The notes below the pieces were generated by a model. The model did not search any database. It was given only the letters and a program-made list of their open reading frames with translations, and was not told where the DNA came from. A stretch of 64,000 bases of DNA, taken from the NCBI GenBank assembly GCA_030407085.1, contig CM059583.1, forward strand, positions 205,714,001 through 205,778,000. The letters run 5' to 3'. The translations under genes and the position numbers were made by a program. The stretch is from Trichopria drosophilae (lineage: Eukaryota > Arthropoda > Insecta > Hymenoptera > Diapriidae). Numbering within the stretch: the first letter of the stretch is position 1; every line of letters begins with the position of its first letter. Positions 13,236 to 24,935 of this stretch are shown one piece after another.

Positions 13236-13978
13236 CCTCGGCCAATCCAGCATGGTAATACCTACCGGCATAGCCGGAGGGTTCTCTGGGATACTGGGAG
13301 TCGTGCAACACTCAGACCGGAGCCTCTTGGGGCTTCCTGACAGACTCCAGAGCCCCGGTGATACTGAAGAACTGACTGGAAGCTGGACCTGAGCAACCTT
13401 TTAATTTAGTTGATTTTGTCGTCGGCTTGAACATCGGGCGGGGGGCGTGGCTGCCATGCCGTAGGACATTTACGTAGCAGGTATTGGTGCCGGGGTGAAG
13501 GAATCTCTTCTTCGGTCACCGATTCGAGTGTTGAACCCTCTTGCTGAGGACAGGTTTTCATGTCGGGAATATGAATACGTCTGAAGATTTTCCCAGTTGA
13601 GCTACGAACAGTCGAGCCACTGACTGAGTAGACTTTCGATTCCCCTCAGCTCTCTGCCGATGTACGCCCACTTCTCGAGCGCCTATCACCACCATTTACC
13701 ACTCTAGCAGGACCGCCACCGCCACCAGAGTTCCCGCGCGGTCAGACACGTGTTCCCTCGCTTCGCTGATCCCGCCGAAAGTCCCAAGATGCGCGGGAAT
13801 TAAAAAACTGTCGGTCGTTGGCGTACAAAATAGTATTCAATATATATTTTTAATAATTAAAATTACGCAAATTAATTACCAATTCAATTCATGCGATTAT
13901 AGAACAACATTCGATTGCGTGTAAACGTGTGATGTAAAATGTCCTTTTATTTCTTACTCATATTAAAATACGGTAACC
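13236..13978. other. GC-rich remnant then AT-rich spacer; no gene resolved
   Basis: 13236-13790 keeps the GC-rich composition of the R1-like relic and may hold its upstream part, but no domain could be read in any frame. 13800-13978 is AT-rich. Confidence 0.3.
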
Positions 13979-14665
13979 CGTTAATTGATCGAAAAACAAT
14001 TGGTTGAATGCACAATTGGTCGAAAAAAAAATTGATCAAAAGGTAAAATTGGTCGAATGCACAATTGGTCGAAAGCACAATTGGTCGAACACACAATTGG
14101 GCGAACGCACAATTGCTCGAATAACAATTGGTCGAAAAACAATTGATCGAAAAATAACTGATCGCTAGTACAACGGCCAGAAAGTAATGGTTGCCCGAAA
14201 AAAATGACCTATGGAAAAATGCCCTCTGCTATGGGCCTGCCTAACTTTCCCATCGCTTTTCGCTAAAAATTTTTAATTTGGATTTTGGGTTAAGTGGTTT
14301 GATCATATCATAGTATAGGTTAGAGGTTAGGTTAGTAGTACGGGCGGGTCCGGGGGGTGTAGCCCCCCGGGATGGCTCGAAGGTTTCGAATATTATGTCC
14401 GGGAAACTTAGATGATGTTAATGGATGCCGGAAAAAATGACCGCAGAAAAAATGACCTATGGAAAATATTAGTAAAGCACTGTTAGGAGGATGTGGGTTA
14501 CTTTCTGAGTTACATAGGTCTGAGTTACATAGTTTTTCGTAGATCCATCTGATACGTTCCAACAATTGTTTTTCGACCAATTGTTATTCGATCAATTGTG
14601 CGTTCGACCAATTGTTTTTTCGTCCAATTGTGCATTCGACCAATTGTTTTTCGATCAATTGACGT
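13979..14665. mobile_element. Palindromic element with CAATTGGTCGAA tandem repeats in both arms
   Basis: The left arm (about 13979-14165) holds around ten 12-18-base repeats of the type CAATTGGTCGAAAAA or CAATTGGTCGAATGCA. The right arm (about 14555-14663) holds the same repeats in inverse orientation (TTCGACCAATTG). The outer ends match (TTAATTGATCGAAAAACAAT against ATTGTTTTTCGATCAATT). The centre includes paired AAAAATGACCTATGGAAAA segments (about 14200 and 14446) and a GGGCGGGTCCGGGGGG...GCCCCCC hairpin at 14342-14371. No transposase. A non-autonomous foldback-like element is the best description. Confidence 0.65.
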
Positions 14666-14831
14666 GGAATCTAAAATACAATTCCACATGCAATAATTCT
14701 GAACGTGTTGTATATTGGAAACAATAACTTGGTTTAAAAAATAAATAAACTTTTAATTAAACTGATAGGTATTAATAGTGATTGAATTTTCAATAGTTTT
14801 TACATTATCCTGAAAATTTCAACCTAGAAAA

Positions 14832-15994
14832 ATGTATACGGTGGAAGAGAAAGTAAAAATGATAAGATGGTACCACCAGGGATTTAGTTTGCGTGAAGTG
14901 CGAGATCATTTTGCAGCAGACCATGAAGACAGACCCGTTCCGTCAAAGACAATAATCCAAATTTATGTAAAAAATTTTAACAAAACAGGGTGTATTAATA
15001 ACACTCATAATAAAATTAAACGTCATGCTCGTCAAGTTAATGAAGAACAGCAAATTGCTGTATGTGCATCAGTCGAGGAAGACCCTCATATTTCAGCTAG
15101 ACAAATTGCACAACAATGTGGAATGTGCCACAAAACTGTAATAAAAATTTTGAGAAAGAATGGGTACAAACCATTTAAGGTACATAAACACCAGTAGTTA
15201 CTTCCTCACGACACCATGGAAAGACTCATTTTTTGTGAACAGATGACCGAGTTGATAAATCGGACAATAATTTATTAAACAACAATATGCTTCACAGATA
15301 AGTCCATTATACAAGAGCTGCTCCGAGTAGAGAAAATTATAGGTATTGGTCGTCCAGCAATCCGAGAGAGTTAATCAATATAAAATAAAAGTGCAGGTAT
15401 GGACAGGAATAGTTAGACGTAGATTAATAGGTCCTATTTTCATCGAAGACAATTTAAACGGAGAGTTATATCTGGAAATCATGCAACAAATTGTTACTCC
15501 AACTTTAAAAAATATTAAAGACGTGATAAGCACAAATAAATAAAATTTAATGAAGTAATTATTTTAATTATTCAGTTAGTTATAATCTTTTCATTTTAGT
15601 TTTCTAAAATTACCTTCCACTATGTTTGTGTATTCAGGAAGAACATCCAGTTTGGTTTCAACAGGACGACGCTCCTGCACATGGAGTCAGAGAAGTAACC
15701 AATCACTTAAACGAAAATTTCCCAGGACGTTGGATTGGTCAGCACAGCCCTGTGAAATAGCCAGCACGTTCCCCGGATTTGGCACTAATGGATTTTTTTC
15801 TCTGGGGCTACGTAAAAAATATGCTGTATAGTGGCCCGTATTTAAAAACCTCAGAAGATTTAAGAAATGGAATAATAGAAATAATGACAACAATGACACC
15901 TGAAATGCTGATCAATGCGGAAAGCGAATTCTACGATCGACTGGCGTACTGTACTGCTGCTGGTGGACGCCACTTCGAACATTTGTTGGATTAA
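14832..15994 (+). pseudogene. Tc1/mariner-type transposase with insect DUF4817-like N-terminus, broken
   Basis: The product would bind terminal repeats and cut DNA with a DDE/D active site. Seen: 14832-15197 encodes helix-turn-helix domains (MYTVEEKVKMIRWYHQGFSL; later ISARQIAQQCGMCHKTVIKI) and ends at TAG, after which the same frame continues to read family sequence (DTMERLIFCEQM). The first Asp box reads FTDKS near 15293 after a frameshift. Then KVQVWTGIVRRRLIGPIF at ~15375-15440. A possible intron (about 15526-15636, ending TGTATTCAG) precedes WFQQDDAPAHGVREVTNHL, then a TAG at about 15750, then RSPDLALMDFFLWGYVKNM and GGRHFEHLLD at the end. The catalytic regions are recognisable, but at least three stops or frameshifts make it inactive. 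Terminal repeats were not located. Confidence 0.85.
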
Positions 15995-16575
15995 TTATTG
16001 TTTTATTTTATTTTCCTGCATTCTATTATTAATTAAATTTTATTAATGATCTATTTTTTCAGATTTTAATATTTTAAATTAAATACACATATTCTGCTCG
16101 ATTTCCTTTCCAAGTTTATTCACTATAAACATTTATTACTATAAGATGGAAATTAAAATATTAGTCTGCACACCTTTTAAACCGAGTATCATATTCTTCT
16201 ACTTTGAATTTAATTGCTCTTAAGCCGTGTCTTAGAAACCCTACTATCACTGCTCGGTATTCACTTTCTGAAAATCCAGAATTCACTTTTGGAATTGACG
16301 GTTCTGAAATAAAGAAAAAAATGTAACAAAGTAACGTATATTAATAGTAAAATTTTATGACATGCATCAAGTTAATATTTAAAACTTATCTGATCTGAAC
16401 ACCTTCTAGGGATTGCTGTCACCGTTCAGTTTATGTAAGAAATGTCCCAAAACCACTCTGAAATTCTTGATTTTCCTACATTACTGTATGTAAATCGACT
16501 ATTTAATGCGACCAAATGGAAATGAGACTCTGGACTGGAGCTGCTGGAGATGCTGAAAAAATCATAACATCCCAA
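15995..16575. other. AT-rich spacer, nothing recognised
   Basis: Probably the 3' flank of the transposase relic and intergenic DNA; no open frame with family resemblance. Confidence 0.35.
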
Positions 16576-17272
16576 CGGGCACGAAAGTCCCGAATGTTTC
16601 TAAAACGTTTTTAGAACGTTCTAGAAACGTTCCTAAAACGTTAAATGTTTGCAACTTTTACGGAACGTTTTATAAACTTTTCATCCATGATATATACGTA
16701 TACCGGGTGGATGCGAGAGAATTGGCCATTGGGAAGACCGTGTTAAGACTAGCGCGCTTGTGATTGGTCCATTCTAATTAGCTGAATGCTTAAAGTCTTT
16801 CGTGATTGGTTGTAAAAGAATTCTAGTAAATTTCAATTCAGATCTTATACGTGAGCTCTTTGCTTGCAGTTTATCAATTTTATTTTAAAAAAATTTTAAT
16901 AAATCTAATTTTAATATAATTCGAAGTTTCAAACAATTTTCATTGAACAATTACGAAACATCTTAATAGGTTAGATTGTCCCCATCCCAACAGGCACGAA
17001 GGACCCAAATGTTGCTAAAACGTTTTTAGAATGTTCCAGAAACGTTCCTAAAACGTTAAATGTCTGCAACATGGATGAAATTGATAAACTGCAAGCAAAG
17101 AGCTCACGTGTAAGATCTGAATTGAAATTTACTAGAATTTTTTTACAACCAATCACGAAAGACTTTAAGCATTCAGCTAATTAGAATGGACCAATCACAA
17201 GCGCGCTAGCCTTAACACGGTCTTCCCAATGGCCAATTCTCTCGCATCCACCCGGTATACGTATATATCTTG
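16576..17272. mobile_element. MITE with ~190-base terminal inverted repeats plus a duplicated internal module
   Basis: 16690-16880 and 17078-17272 are inverted repeats (ATATACGTATACCGGGTGGA ... GCAAGCAAAG against CTTTGCTTGC ... TCCACCCGGTATACGTATAT). A second, direct repeat is superimposed: about 16576-16655 and 16987-17072 share CACGAA, TAAAACGTTTTTAGAA, AAACGTTCCTAAAACGTT and TGCAAC. The second copy lies inside the palindrome, so one element has inserted into another. No coding capacity. Confidence 0.7.
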
Positions 17273-17909
17273 AAGAAATTTGTATAAAAGTGTTAAGATA
17301 ATCAGTGCTGCAATCATAGAAGAAAAACTTTAATTCGAAATTTGTATAATAAATAGATATTCAATTATTTCGAGGTTTCAGGATATTGATTTTGCGGTTT
17401 TATTTATTTAAATTTAATTTTAATTAAACTTGAAAAATTATCTGGTTTTTAGTCATAAAGTGGATTAATTTTTGTATAAGTTTAATAACCTCTGGATGAC
17501 TCGTATGATGAGCGAACTTCTTTCATTTATTGAGTAGTGATATGTATCGTTTCTTATTCTGTTAAATATGTATGATTTGAATTGATTAACATGCGATAAT
17601 CATGATTTAGTAATATGCGTATGTTGGGTGACGAATGAGATGATAACGCTTCGATCAATTTTGTATGACATGATGAATTGTTATTAAAACTTAATTTTTT
17701 AATTTCAATGATTACAATCTTTCGTGCCTTTAATATCTAACTCAAGCTGAATTTTATTGAATATATTTATAGTTAATTTTACATAAGAAATTTCTTTATA
17801 ACTTAAAATGTATTTACATATGTACAAGATTTTTTTTTATTTCACATTATCTATACGATTTAATAACGAATTCCCTTAAAAAGGAAATAAATCGTTACAT
17901 GATAGATAG
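17273..17909. other. AT-rich 3' flank of the SUMO protease gene
   Basis: No gene seen. It lies downstream of the minus-strand SUMO protease and probably carries its 3' untranslated region. Confidence 0.35.
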
Positions 17910-20900
17910 CTACAGGATTGTCTCTGCTGATTCCACCTTCTTGATACGTGCCACTGGATAAGCAAACTTCGGATGAAGAGGCTTTACATTTATACTCCTC
18001 AACCGTATTTCGCTACTTCCTTTACTAGTTCTTTGAAATATTGGCCTCGGCTTTATGACAGAAGATATTATTTCTTGTTGCATAATCGCTCTCAATTGGG
18101 GAATGTCGTTACTCTGCACGTCAAGTTCTTGATTTAGCGCTATTTGATCTGCGAAAGCGCAGATAAATACTCCGCAATCGTAAAAATTACTTTGTTGAGA
18201 AAGAACCTGAAAATCAGGATTCTAATTGAGTACTATGGGAGTTAAATACTGTAATAATACTGTATGCTTTAATCTGGATACCAACAAATAAAATGTCGAT
18301 TAATAGATACTTCTAGCATAAATTGATACCTACTGGGACCTCAACATATTTCCATCCACAGTCATTCCACGAACAAGCTTTCTTTTCCTCAAAGTCCCTC
18401 ATTAGGTAAGTCTTCAGAATCTAAAAAAAAAAAACATAAGAGCTGTACAGCAAAAATTCCTGTGCCACAATACAGTAGAATTTCCTAGGTCATAGCATAG
18501 TAAACATTTTTGGCTCACAGTTCATTTCAAAATGGAAACAAATCGAATGCAAACAGAAAATACGTGAAACTTTTGCACACGATATCGTTTATTGGGTATA
18601 GATGAAACAAATTGCAAGCCTACAAGTAATATCAATAGTTCTTAAAATCATAAAAGCCTTATCGACATTTACTTTCAGCTGACAAGATATATCAATGTTT
18701 GTTGTATATTATTTGTATGCACGAACAAAAAATTTCTATTTTACTTTCAACTTGAAAAAGTAATATTTATATTTTATTAAAATTAAAAGCAATAGGAAAA
18801 GGACTATTAATAACTGATTCACATATTCCTATTACCCTGTACACGCAAAAAAATATAAAGCCTCAGTAGTATGTTAGCTCAACAGACGGTTGCAGCTTCT
18901 TTATGGCACTACCACGTTTGTATCAAACTATTCTAGAAAAGCATATCGGCTCATCTCTATGCAAGTATACTCTCCCGGCATACCGTGGCGGTATGCCGCG
19001 TGAGCAACGGTAACATGTCCGTATACAATTTTTTCAGCTATAGTCTAAAATACGTACACTAGGTGCTAAGGGTCGGCGATTACGGTGTCCATGTATCGCG
19101 CGCCGTAGTTTTTTAATATATTAGCTGAAATACGTCCACTAGGTGTTCGGCGTCGCCGATTACGAAGTCCAGGTGTAGCGCTTCGTAGTTTTTTATCATA
19201 TTGAGCGAAATACATGCTCCAGGTGTTCGGGGTCGACGTCCTTGAGGTCGACCTTGAAGGCCATTTCAAGGTCAACTTTTTTTTTTATCTCAGGATAAAT
19301 TTTGAAGATAAATTGTATTTGACCTTGGAATGAACTTCAAGGTCAATCTGAAGGACAGCAGCCCCGAACACCTGGAGCATGTATTTCGCCCAATATGATA
19401 AAAAACTACGTAGCGCGACACCTGGATTTCGTAATCGGCGACCCCGAACACCTGATGGACGTATTTCAGCTAATATAATAAAAAACCACGGAGCGCGATA
19501 CCTGGACACCGTAACCGCCGACCCTCACCACCTGGTACACGTATTTTAGCCGATAAGATGAAAAACTACGGAGCGCAACACCTAGACACCGTAATCGCCG
19601 ACCCTCACCATCTAGTGCACGTATTTTAGCCGATAAGAAATTACTGCAACGAAAACAAAAACAGTTTACTCGGTTCGGACCAGTTCAGACCCGTACGTCG
19701 GACTACTCGGCCGCCACATCGGTGCTCTTTTGTTTTCACCGCAGTTAGACTCGGTAGCATTCGAATATGTTCGGAAACTTTCGCTTCCAATTCGAGAAGT
19801 GGCATAGTAAAAATAATGAAGCAACATATTATAAATTCTTCAAATATTGGGGATTATTTGACTTGCACTAACTTAAAAACTTGCTGTCCTATAAATTTTA
19901 CTGTGCTACACTGAACATTTCGACTAGCTCGTACATAAAAATATCTAGCCGTTATTACAAATATTCGTGTCAGGAAAGGAATATTTCTTGTCTGTTGCTA
20001 TAAATATTTCCGAAAAATCAAGTTGCACCCGTTTTCAGGTGACTAGCACGGTAATTTTTCAGGAAATTTTTTCTCCGTGTGTAAAAAAAAATGTGATTTA
20101 AAGCTTATATCGGTTAAAACTCGATACCAAACAGCCGTTTGAAGCGACAGAAGACTTATTAATCTCCAATCTGGTTTTTATGAATGTGATAAGTGGCATT
20201 TGTCTTCTACGTGGGGCTTGGGGTACGTTTTCCTCGATAATGCAAACAGACTATAACATGCATTTATCTCTTTTATTGTACAAAATATATATCTCATCAA
20301 TTAAATGATCTATTTTGAATGTAGAATTTGTTATTTAAAGCTCAGTTTTAAAGCATGAAAAGCTGTAGGTCTTTCATTATTTACGTTAAAGATGGCTTTT
20401 CCGTACGTCATGTTTGAGCCACACACTCGGTACACCTTCATTCATTGAAATATTCTCAATAAAAATGATTAATAAAAATTAAAATAACTAACGTTCATCC
20501 TGGCATAGTCAGAAATGTTCCCCAGGCTATCGTAATAACAAATTGTTTTCTCAAGTATGTTAATTACGCATATGGTCCAGTGATTTCCGCCCACATGAAT
20601 AGGAACAAAAATGTTCCTTTTGCTGAATATATCAACCTGCACAATAAACAAAACCGAGTGATGGAAAATATTTAAGGGATATGATTCATTTACGACCAAT
20701 GCTAATAATGTACGTAATCTACCAGTAGATGCTGAGAAAGCAACATTAATTGTCACAATATTAGCATTACTGTACAGAATCCAAATGCAATTCTTGTTGG
20801 TAATAAAGATACGAAATTACCTTACGTGAAAATGGTTTTTAAAAATGTATGTTTTTACAAGTTACATCATATTTTTTTGCATTCCTGATCAATTTTGGTT

Positions 20901-22049
20901 TTTAACGGTTTAAACGTTATTCATTTTCGATTAAATATAATCGGGCAATAATAATGTTAAAATAAATTTTGTCCCTGCTTTATCGTGTTAATTTTAAAGA
21001 AATGAAGATATGTTAAGGATGATTGTTGATTCTTTTCGTGTAATCTACGTACATTTTTAGTCCATCTGGACACGGTTTCGTAGGAGCTGCCCAGATTGAT
21101 GATCTTTCCGAAGAAATGTGTGCTGAATGCGTACAATGTGCCATTGCCACGTTTGACAAATTAAAATAGGCATTGATCACCTGCAGTCAAAAAAAGTTAT
21201 AGTCATTAATACCGAGAAGTAATATAGACAAAACAATTATCGTTTGTATTAGAATTTTCGTACAAATTTTCTGTCAAACAAATTCATGCACATCACCTGG
21301 TCATTCAGCCATGTACATTGCTCCAGTGTTTTGAGATCTTTCACTCGAAAGTCAAGACCAACCTCGCACGGGATGATAGTAGCATCATGCTAGGAATACC
21401 ATTATTGGACCTGAAGAAATACAAATATTCTTTTACAATCGATTAAGAGTTTCAATAATTTAGGGAATATCAGTTTTTATGGAAGGTACTTGCAACCATT
21501 TTAAAATAATGAATGAAACATAATGGTAGTAGTCAGGTGGCGGATCAAGTATTAAACTCGTTACATAAAATATTATTCGATTATTGCACAGCTCAACAGT
21601 TCATGCTGTTTGTTACATGTTCAAGAAGCCGTTTTTTTATTACTTTAAATACTGCATTGTTATTGGTTGGTTGCAATAAACATAAGACAGGGTGAATCTC
21701 TATCGGCGGAATCAGGCTGGTGATTTATAGACAATCGCGTAATGTTTAACGTTTCAATCTGACCAATCAATGTTGTTGGATGCTTAACACAGAGTTGACA
21801 ACGTGCACCTTTGGCGTGTTCACCCAGTATCATAGCAAATTTGTTCACTCAATCCCAAGTGCTTATGCTTAAACTTACGTTTCCAATGGCAGGAATGTTA
21901 ATGAAAGCAATATCCTCAGTCACATCAGTGACATCGATGACCTCGGTCCGGTCGGTGATATCGATCACATCTGGGCTGATATTATTAATGTCCAAGTGCA
22001 CTCGGTTAACTGGAAGTTCCTCAGTTTTCATGGTTCCTTCTCCCTGCAT
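17910..22049 (-). CDS. Ulp1/SENP-family SUMO protease (C48), six exons, one frameshift in exon 3
   Basis: C48 proteases mature SUMO and remove it from targets. Exons by splice sites and phase (minus strand): 22049-21879, 21389-21297, 21180-21053, 20636-20493, 18420-18334, 18206-17910; all junctions are phase 0 with GT/AG ends. Exon 1 (ATG at 22049 or 22031) has two SUMO-interaction-like motifs, DVIDITD and EVIDVTDVTED. Exon 2 ends CTWLNDQ and exon 3 begins VINAYFNL, together the Ulp1 substrate-site motif. Exon 4 carries the catalytic His in GGNHW and Asp in YYDSLGN. Exon 6 carries the oxyanion Gln in LSQQSN and the nucleophile Cys in YDCGVF. Exon 3 is 128 bases where 129 would keep phase; its two halves (VINAYFNL and TLYAFSTHFFGKIINLGSSY) are in different frames, so one base is missing in the genome or assembly. 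About 306 residues; the catalytic domain is complete apart from the frameshift. Exons upstream of 22049 cannot be excluded. Confidence 0.8.
18990..19640. mobile_element. Foldback element with three tandem ~80-base subrepeats per arm, inside an intron
   Basis: The left arm (about 19040-19260) has three copies of a unit containing AAATACGTCCACTAGGTGTT, TCGCCGATTACG and CGTAGTTTTTTA. The right arm (about 19320-19640) has at least three copies in inverse orientation (TAAAAAACTACG, CGTAATCGGCGACC, CACCTGATGGACGTATTT). A CAAGGTC-rich centre joins them. It lies in the 2-kb intron between exons 4 and 5 of the SUMO protease, which explains that intron's size. Confidence 0.7.
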
Positions 22050-22551
22050 TATATTCCATATTATGTTGTGAATGTGAAAACATCGGTAATTGCATAGAAG
22101 CTTGAATACATTGTTACACATACGTTCAGAATTATAGTACATTATTCGATGCATATTCATGAATATGTCATCTCTGAATCACACAATTAATGTAATCAAT
22201 TAATGAAATAATCTTAGGTCTGTTGATGTTACATATTAATTCGTAAAAAGGTATATCATGAAATACCTAATTTTATTACGAATTAATCCTTTTTTTCAAA
22301 CGAGTAGAAACGGGAAACCGAAAATAGCACAAAAATCAACCACAGTAGAAAAATAAATAATCATTTATTTAACTTAAACACTAAAGGAGTGTAATTCTGA
22401 TTGCTGTGCCTCAAGCCCAAATCGAGCCCTTCGCAAGAGGTACAATGCCGAGGTACAATAAATTAGACGCTGTTGAAAGTAATCCATGCTCGACGAGCTT
22501 AAAAGAAAAGAATTAAAAATTTTTGTGTTTCCATTGACTGTCGAAAAATTG
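22050..22551. other. Spacer between SUMO protease and transposase
   Basis: AT-rich with a moderately GC patch near 22400-22500. It is the 5' side of the protease and the 3' side of the transposase on the minus strand. No core promoter motif could be assigned with confidence, and no terminal inverted repeat was identified here. Confidence 0.35.
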
Positions 22552-24881
22552 TTAGAGGTGGCTATTTCTCGAGTTCACAGAAAAATCGGAATTATTCCTT
22601 TTTAGTACTGTAGTATTATAGTGGATACTTAAGCTCACGGTATAGGCATCCTGTGACAAAGAGGAGTTTGGGTTGACGGATATCGACCTGCTTTCCTGCG
22701 CGTAATCATGATCTCCCTGCTCGAAGAACGACAAGAACACTAAAAACATGCTGGTAAATACACAAAAGGAAATTATACAGATTTATACGTACTCCGATTA
22801 TTTTCAAAACGCAATCGGTCATATCTTCAGGTACGTCTTCAAACAGTTTTTTTACGCACGCCTTCGTATCGCCAATGTCCTCCAACAAACACAAGGAGAT
22901 TGTACCGAGATATTCCTCATCTTCTTCTTTCAGGTTTTTGTTTTTTACCGCGAGACGAGCAATATTCGGGTTGTTGAGTATTAAGTTTTGATAATCTCTC
23001 ATAATTTCTGGCTCAACTTTCTCAGATGTTTTTCGCCAAATTTCGGGCGTGATGGATTAAGTGCCATATTCCATACATTTAAATTTTCCTTGTCGGAATA
23101 GTTGTGTCGCAGACCAATATGTTTGTCATAATATCGTTTGACGATTCCCCAAATAATTTCAATGGGATTGTAGCACCAATGATATGGAGGCAGTCTTAAG
23201 ATTTTGTGCTCAGTCCCGTTCAAGATTGTTTCTAAGAAAAATTTGGTAGGTTTATGATTTTTTTTACAAATGACCAACAATTCTTTATTAGTTGCATCGA
23301 ATTGAAAAGCGATGCCATTCGAAGCCAGCCACAATTGCATTTCGTAATTAACCTTGTTTGATGTTGGTTGTTTCTCTAACTGCAAATTTAATGTGAAAAT
23401 TCATATTTCTTAAAGACACATACAGAACTTATTGAAAGTTAGAAAAACCAACTACCTGAACCAAGTGGTACGGAGCATTATCCATCACGATAATGGTGGG
23501 TACATTCAAATTAGGAAGGAGTTGTTCAGTAAACCACTTATGGAACAAGGGACCATTCATGTCGCCGTGGTAATCATCGCCGAGTTCAGGTATTTTTTTT
23601 TAAGAACAGAGCATCAGAGATGCTCCTTCCACGAAAACATTTTTATCTCCAGCGTGGCAAATTATGTATCGGTACCCTGTGTCATTTGTGCGTACTGAAC
23701 AGGTCTGGACGCTATCGTCCTGCAACTCGCGGGTTTTGGAGCTTCTTTTTCGAAAGATCCACGTTTCGTCAAACCAAATGATGTCCATGTTTGCTGTTTC
23801 TTCTACAAACCTTCTCAAGAAATGTAAGCATTGTAGATCGATTTCGGGTTTCTCCATCAGAAATTTTGAACTATTCCTCGAACGAAACTCGAAACCCATG
23901 TCGCTCAGCCCTTTCCTAAGAGTTTCCCTACCCCCGTAAAATGCAATTTTTCTTTGCCTTTAATTCAAAAATAAAAGCAATACAAATCATACGCATCTGC
24001 TGTTAAAGGTTGAAATATATTTTGCTCACAAAACATATAAAAAGAGATAAAAGAGATAAAAAATGATTGCAGATGGAATAATCTTTACTTTATTTCTTCT
24101 AAGAGCGACGCGCGTGTAATTGCACGACCTAAGCACATAACAGTTGGTATTACAGTAAGCGCAGAAGTGAACATTTTGATTTAAAAAATATTTCAACGAA
24201 ATTAACTGAATATCGTAATGCTTACGTTCAGAGCAGTACTCGTAAATAATTCCTCGAATTTCGTTTTTTACATCATCGCCCACGTTCCTGATAAGTTTGG
24301 GCTTGGGGCGTTTTTTGCCAGGTGTTATAAATGCCTCATTCCGTACACCACGGTTTACATACTTTACCACCGAATGTCTGCCGATGCTTAGTATTTTTGA
24401 CACTCGTAACCTGTAACAATTCGAATAAATGAAATCCATCTTAAGAGGAGAAGCTGGTCTAGCGTGCAAAAATGGACATATTTTAGGTATTTATTTTGAC
24501 TCAACAAAGGAATTAATCGAAAATCTGTGAATTAGTTTTAATAATATAGGTTTCATGGTACAAATACAAAATTTGTCGTGTGAATTAATTTCAAAATGGC
24601 CGTTGTCTCCATTTCTCCGAAACGCCTTTTTTCAAACGTGTCCATGACAAGACTTAAACTCTTTAATTTTTGTACTGGGTCTAAATTTTTTTGCAAGAGA
24701 CGTACGTAGGATTTATAACGTAGCTGTTCGCGTAATTTGTGCGAAGTGCTACAAGTCTGTAATCGATTTCGTCAAGTGTCCTGTTTGCGAAAAGTGTTTT
24801 CACGAGTCTTGCGGACGGCTCTACATACGCGGTAAATTGTGTGAGCTCCTTGTCGCACTTACTTCTTCCGCCGCCTTCCAT
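22552..24881 (-). pseudogene. Spliced IS630/Tc1-like DDE transposase (D2-E spacing about 81)
   Basis: Cut-and-paste transposase of the IS630-Tc1-mariner group. Proposed exons (minus strand): 24881-~24712 (tentative), 24418-~24150 (3' end uncertain), ~23963-23456, 23379-22793, 22716-22552. Exon 2 has an HTH-like region (RVSKILSIGRHSVVKYVNRG) and the family linker ITPGKKRPKPK. Exon 3 has the first Asp (IIWFDETWIF), the box YRYIICHAGDKNVFVEGA, then TAA at 23600-23602 beside an A9 run, then GDDYHGDMNGPLFHKWF and the second Asp (VMDNAPYHLVQ). Exon 4 has the Glu (RLPPYHWCYNPIEIIWGIV). I count about 81 residues between second Asp and Glu, much more than the 34-41 of Tc1/mariner. A further one-base shift near 23055 separates VWNMAL from TPEIWRKTSEKVEPE. 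Catalytic residues are all present, so decay is recent. Confidence 0.75.
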
Positions 24882-24935
24882 TTTTAATCTTTCACTCTGG
24901 CTATTTCCCTCCCATTTAGAAATCATCTTACATCA

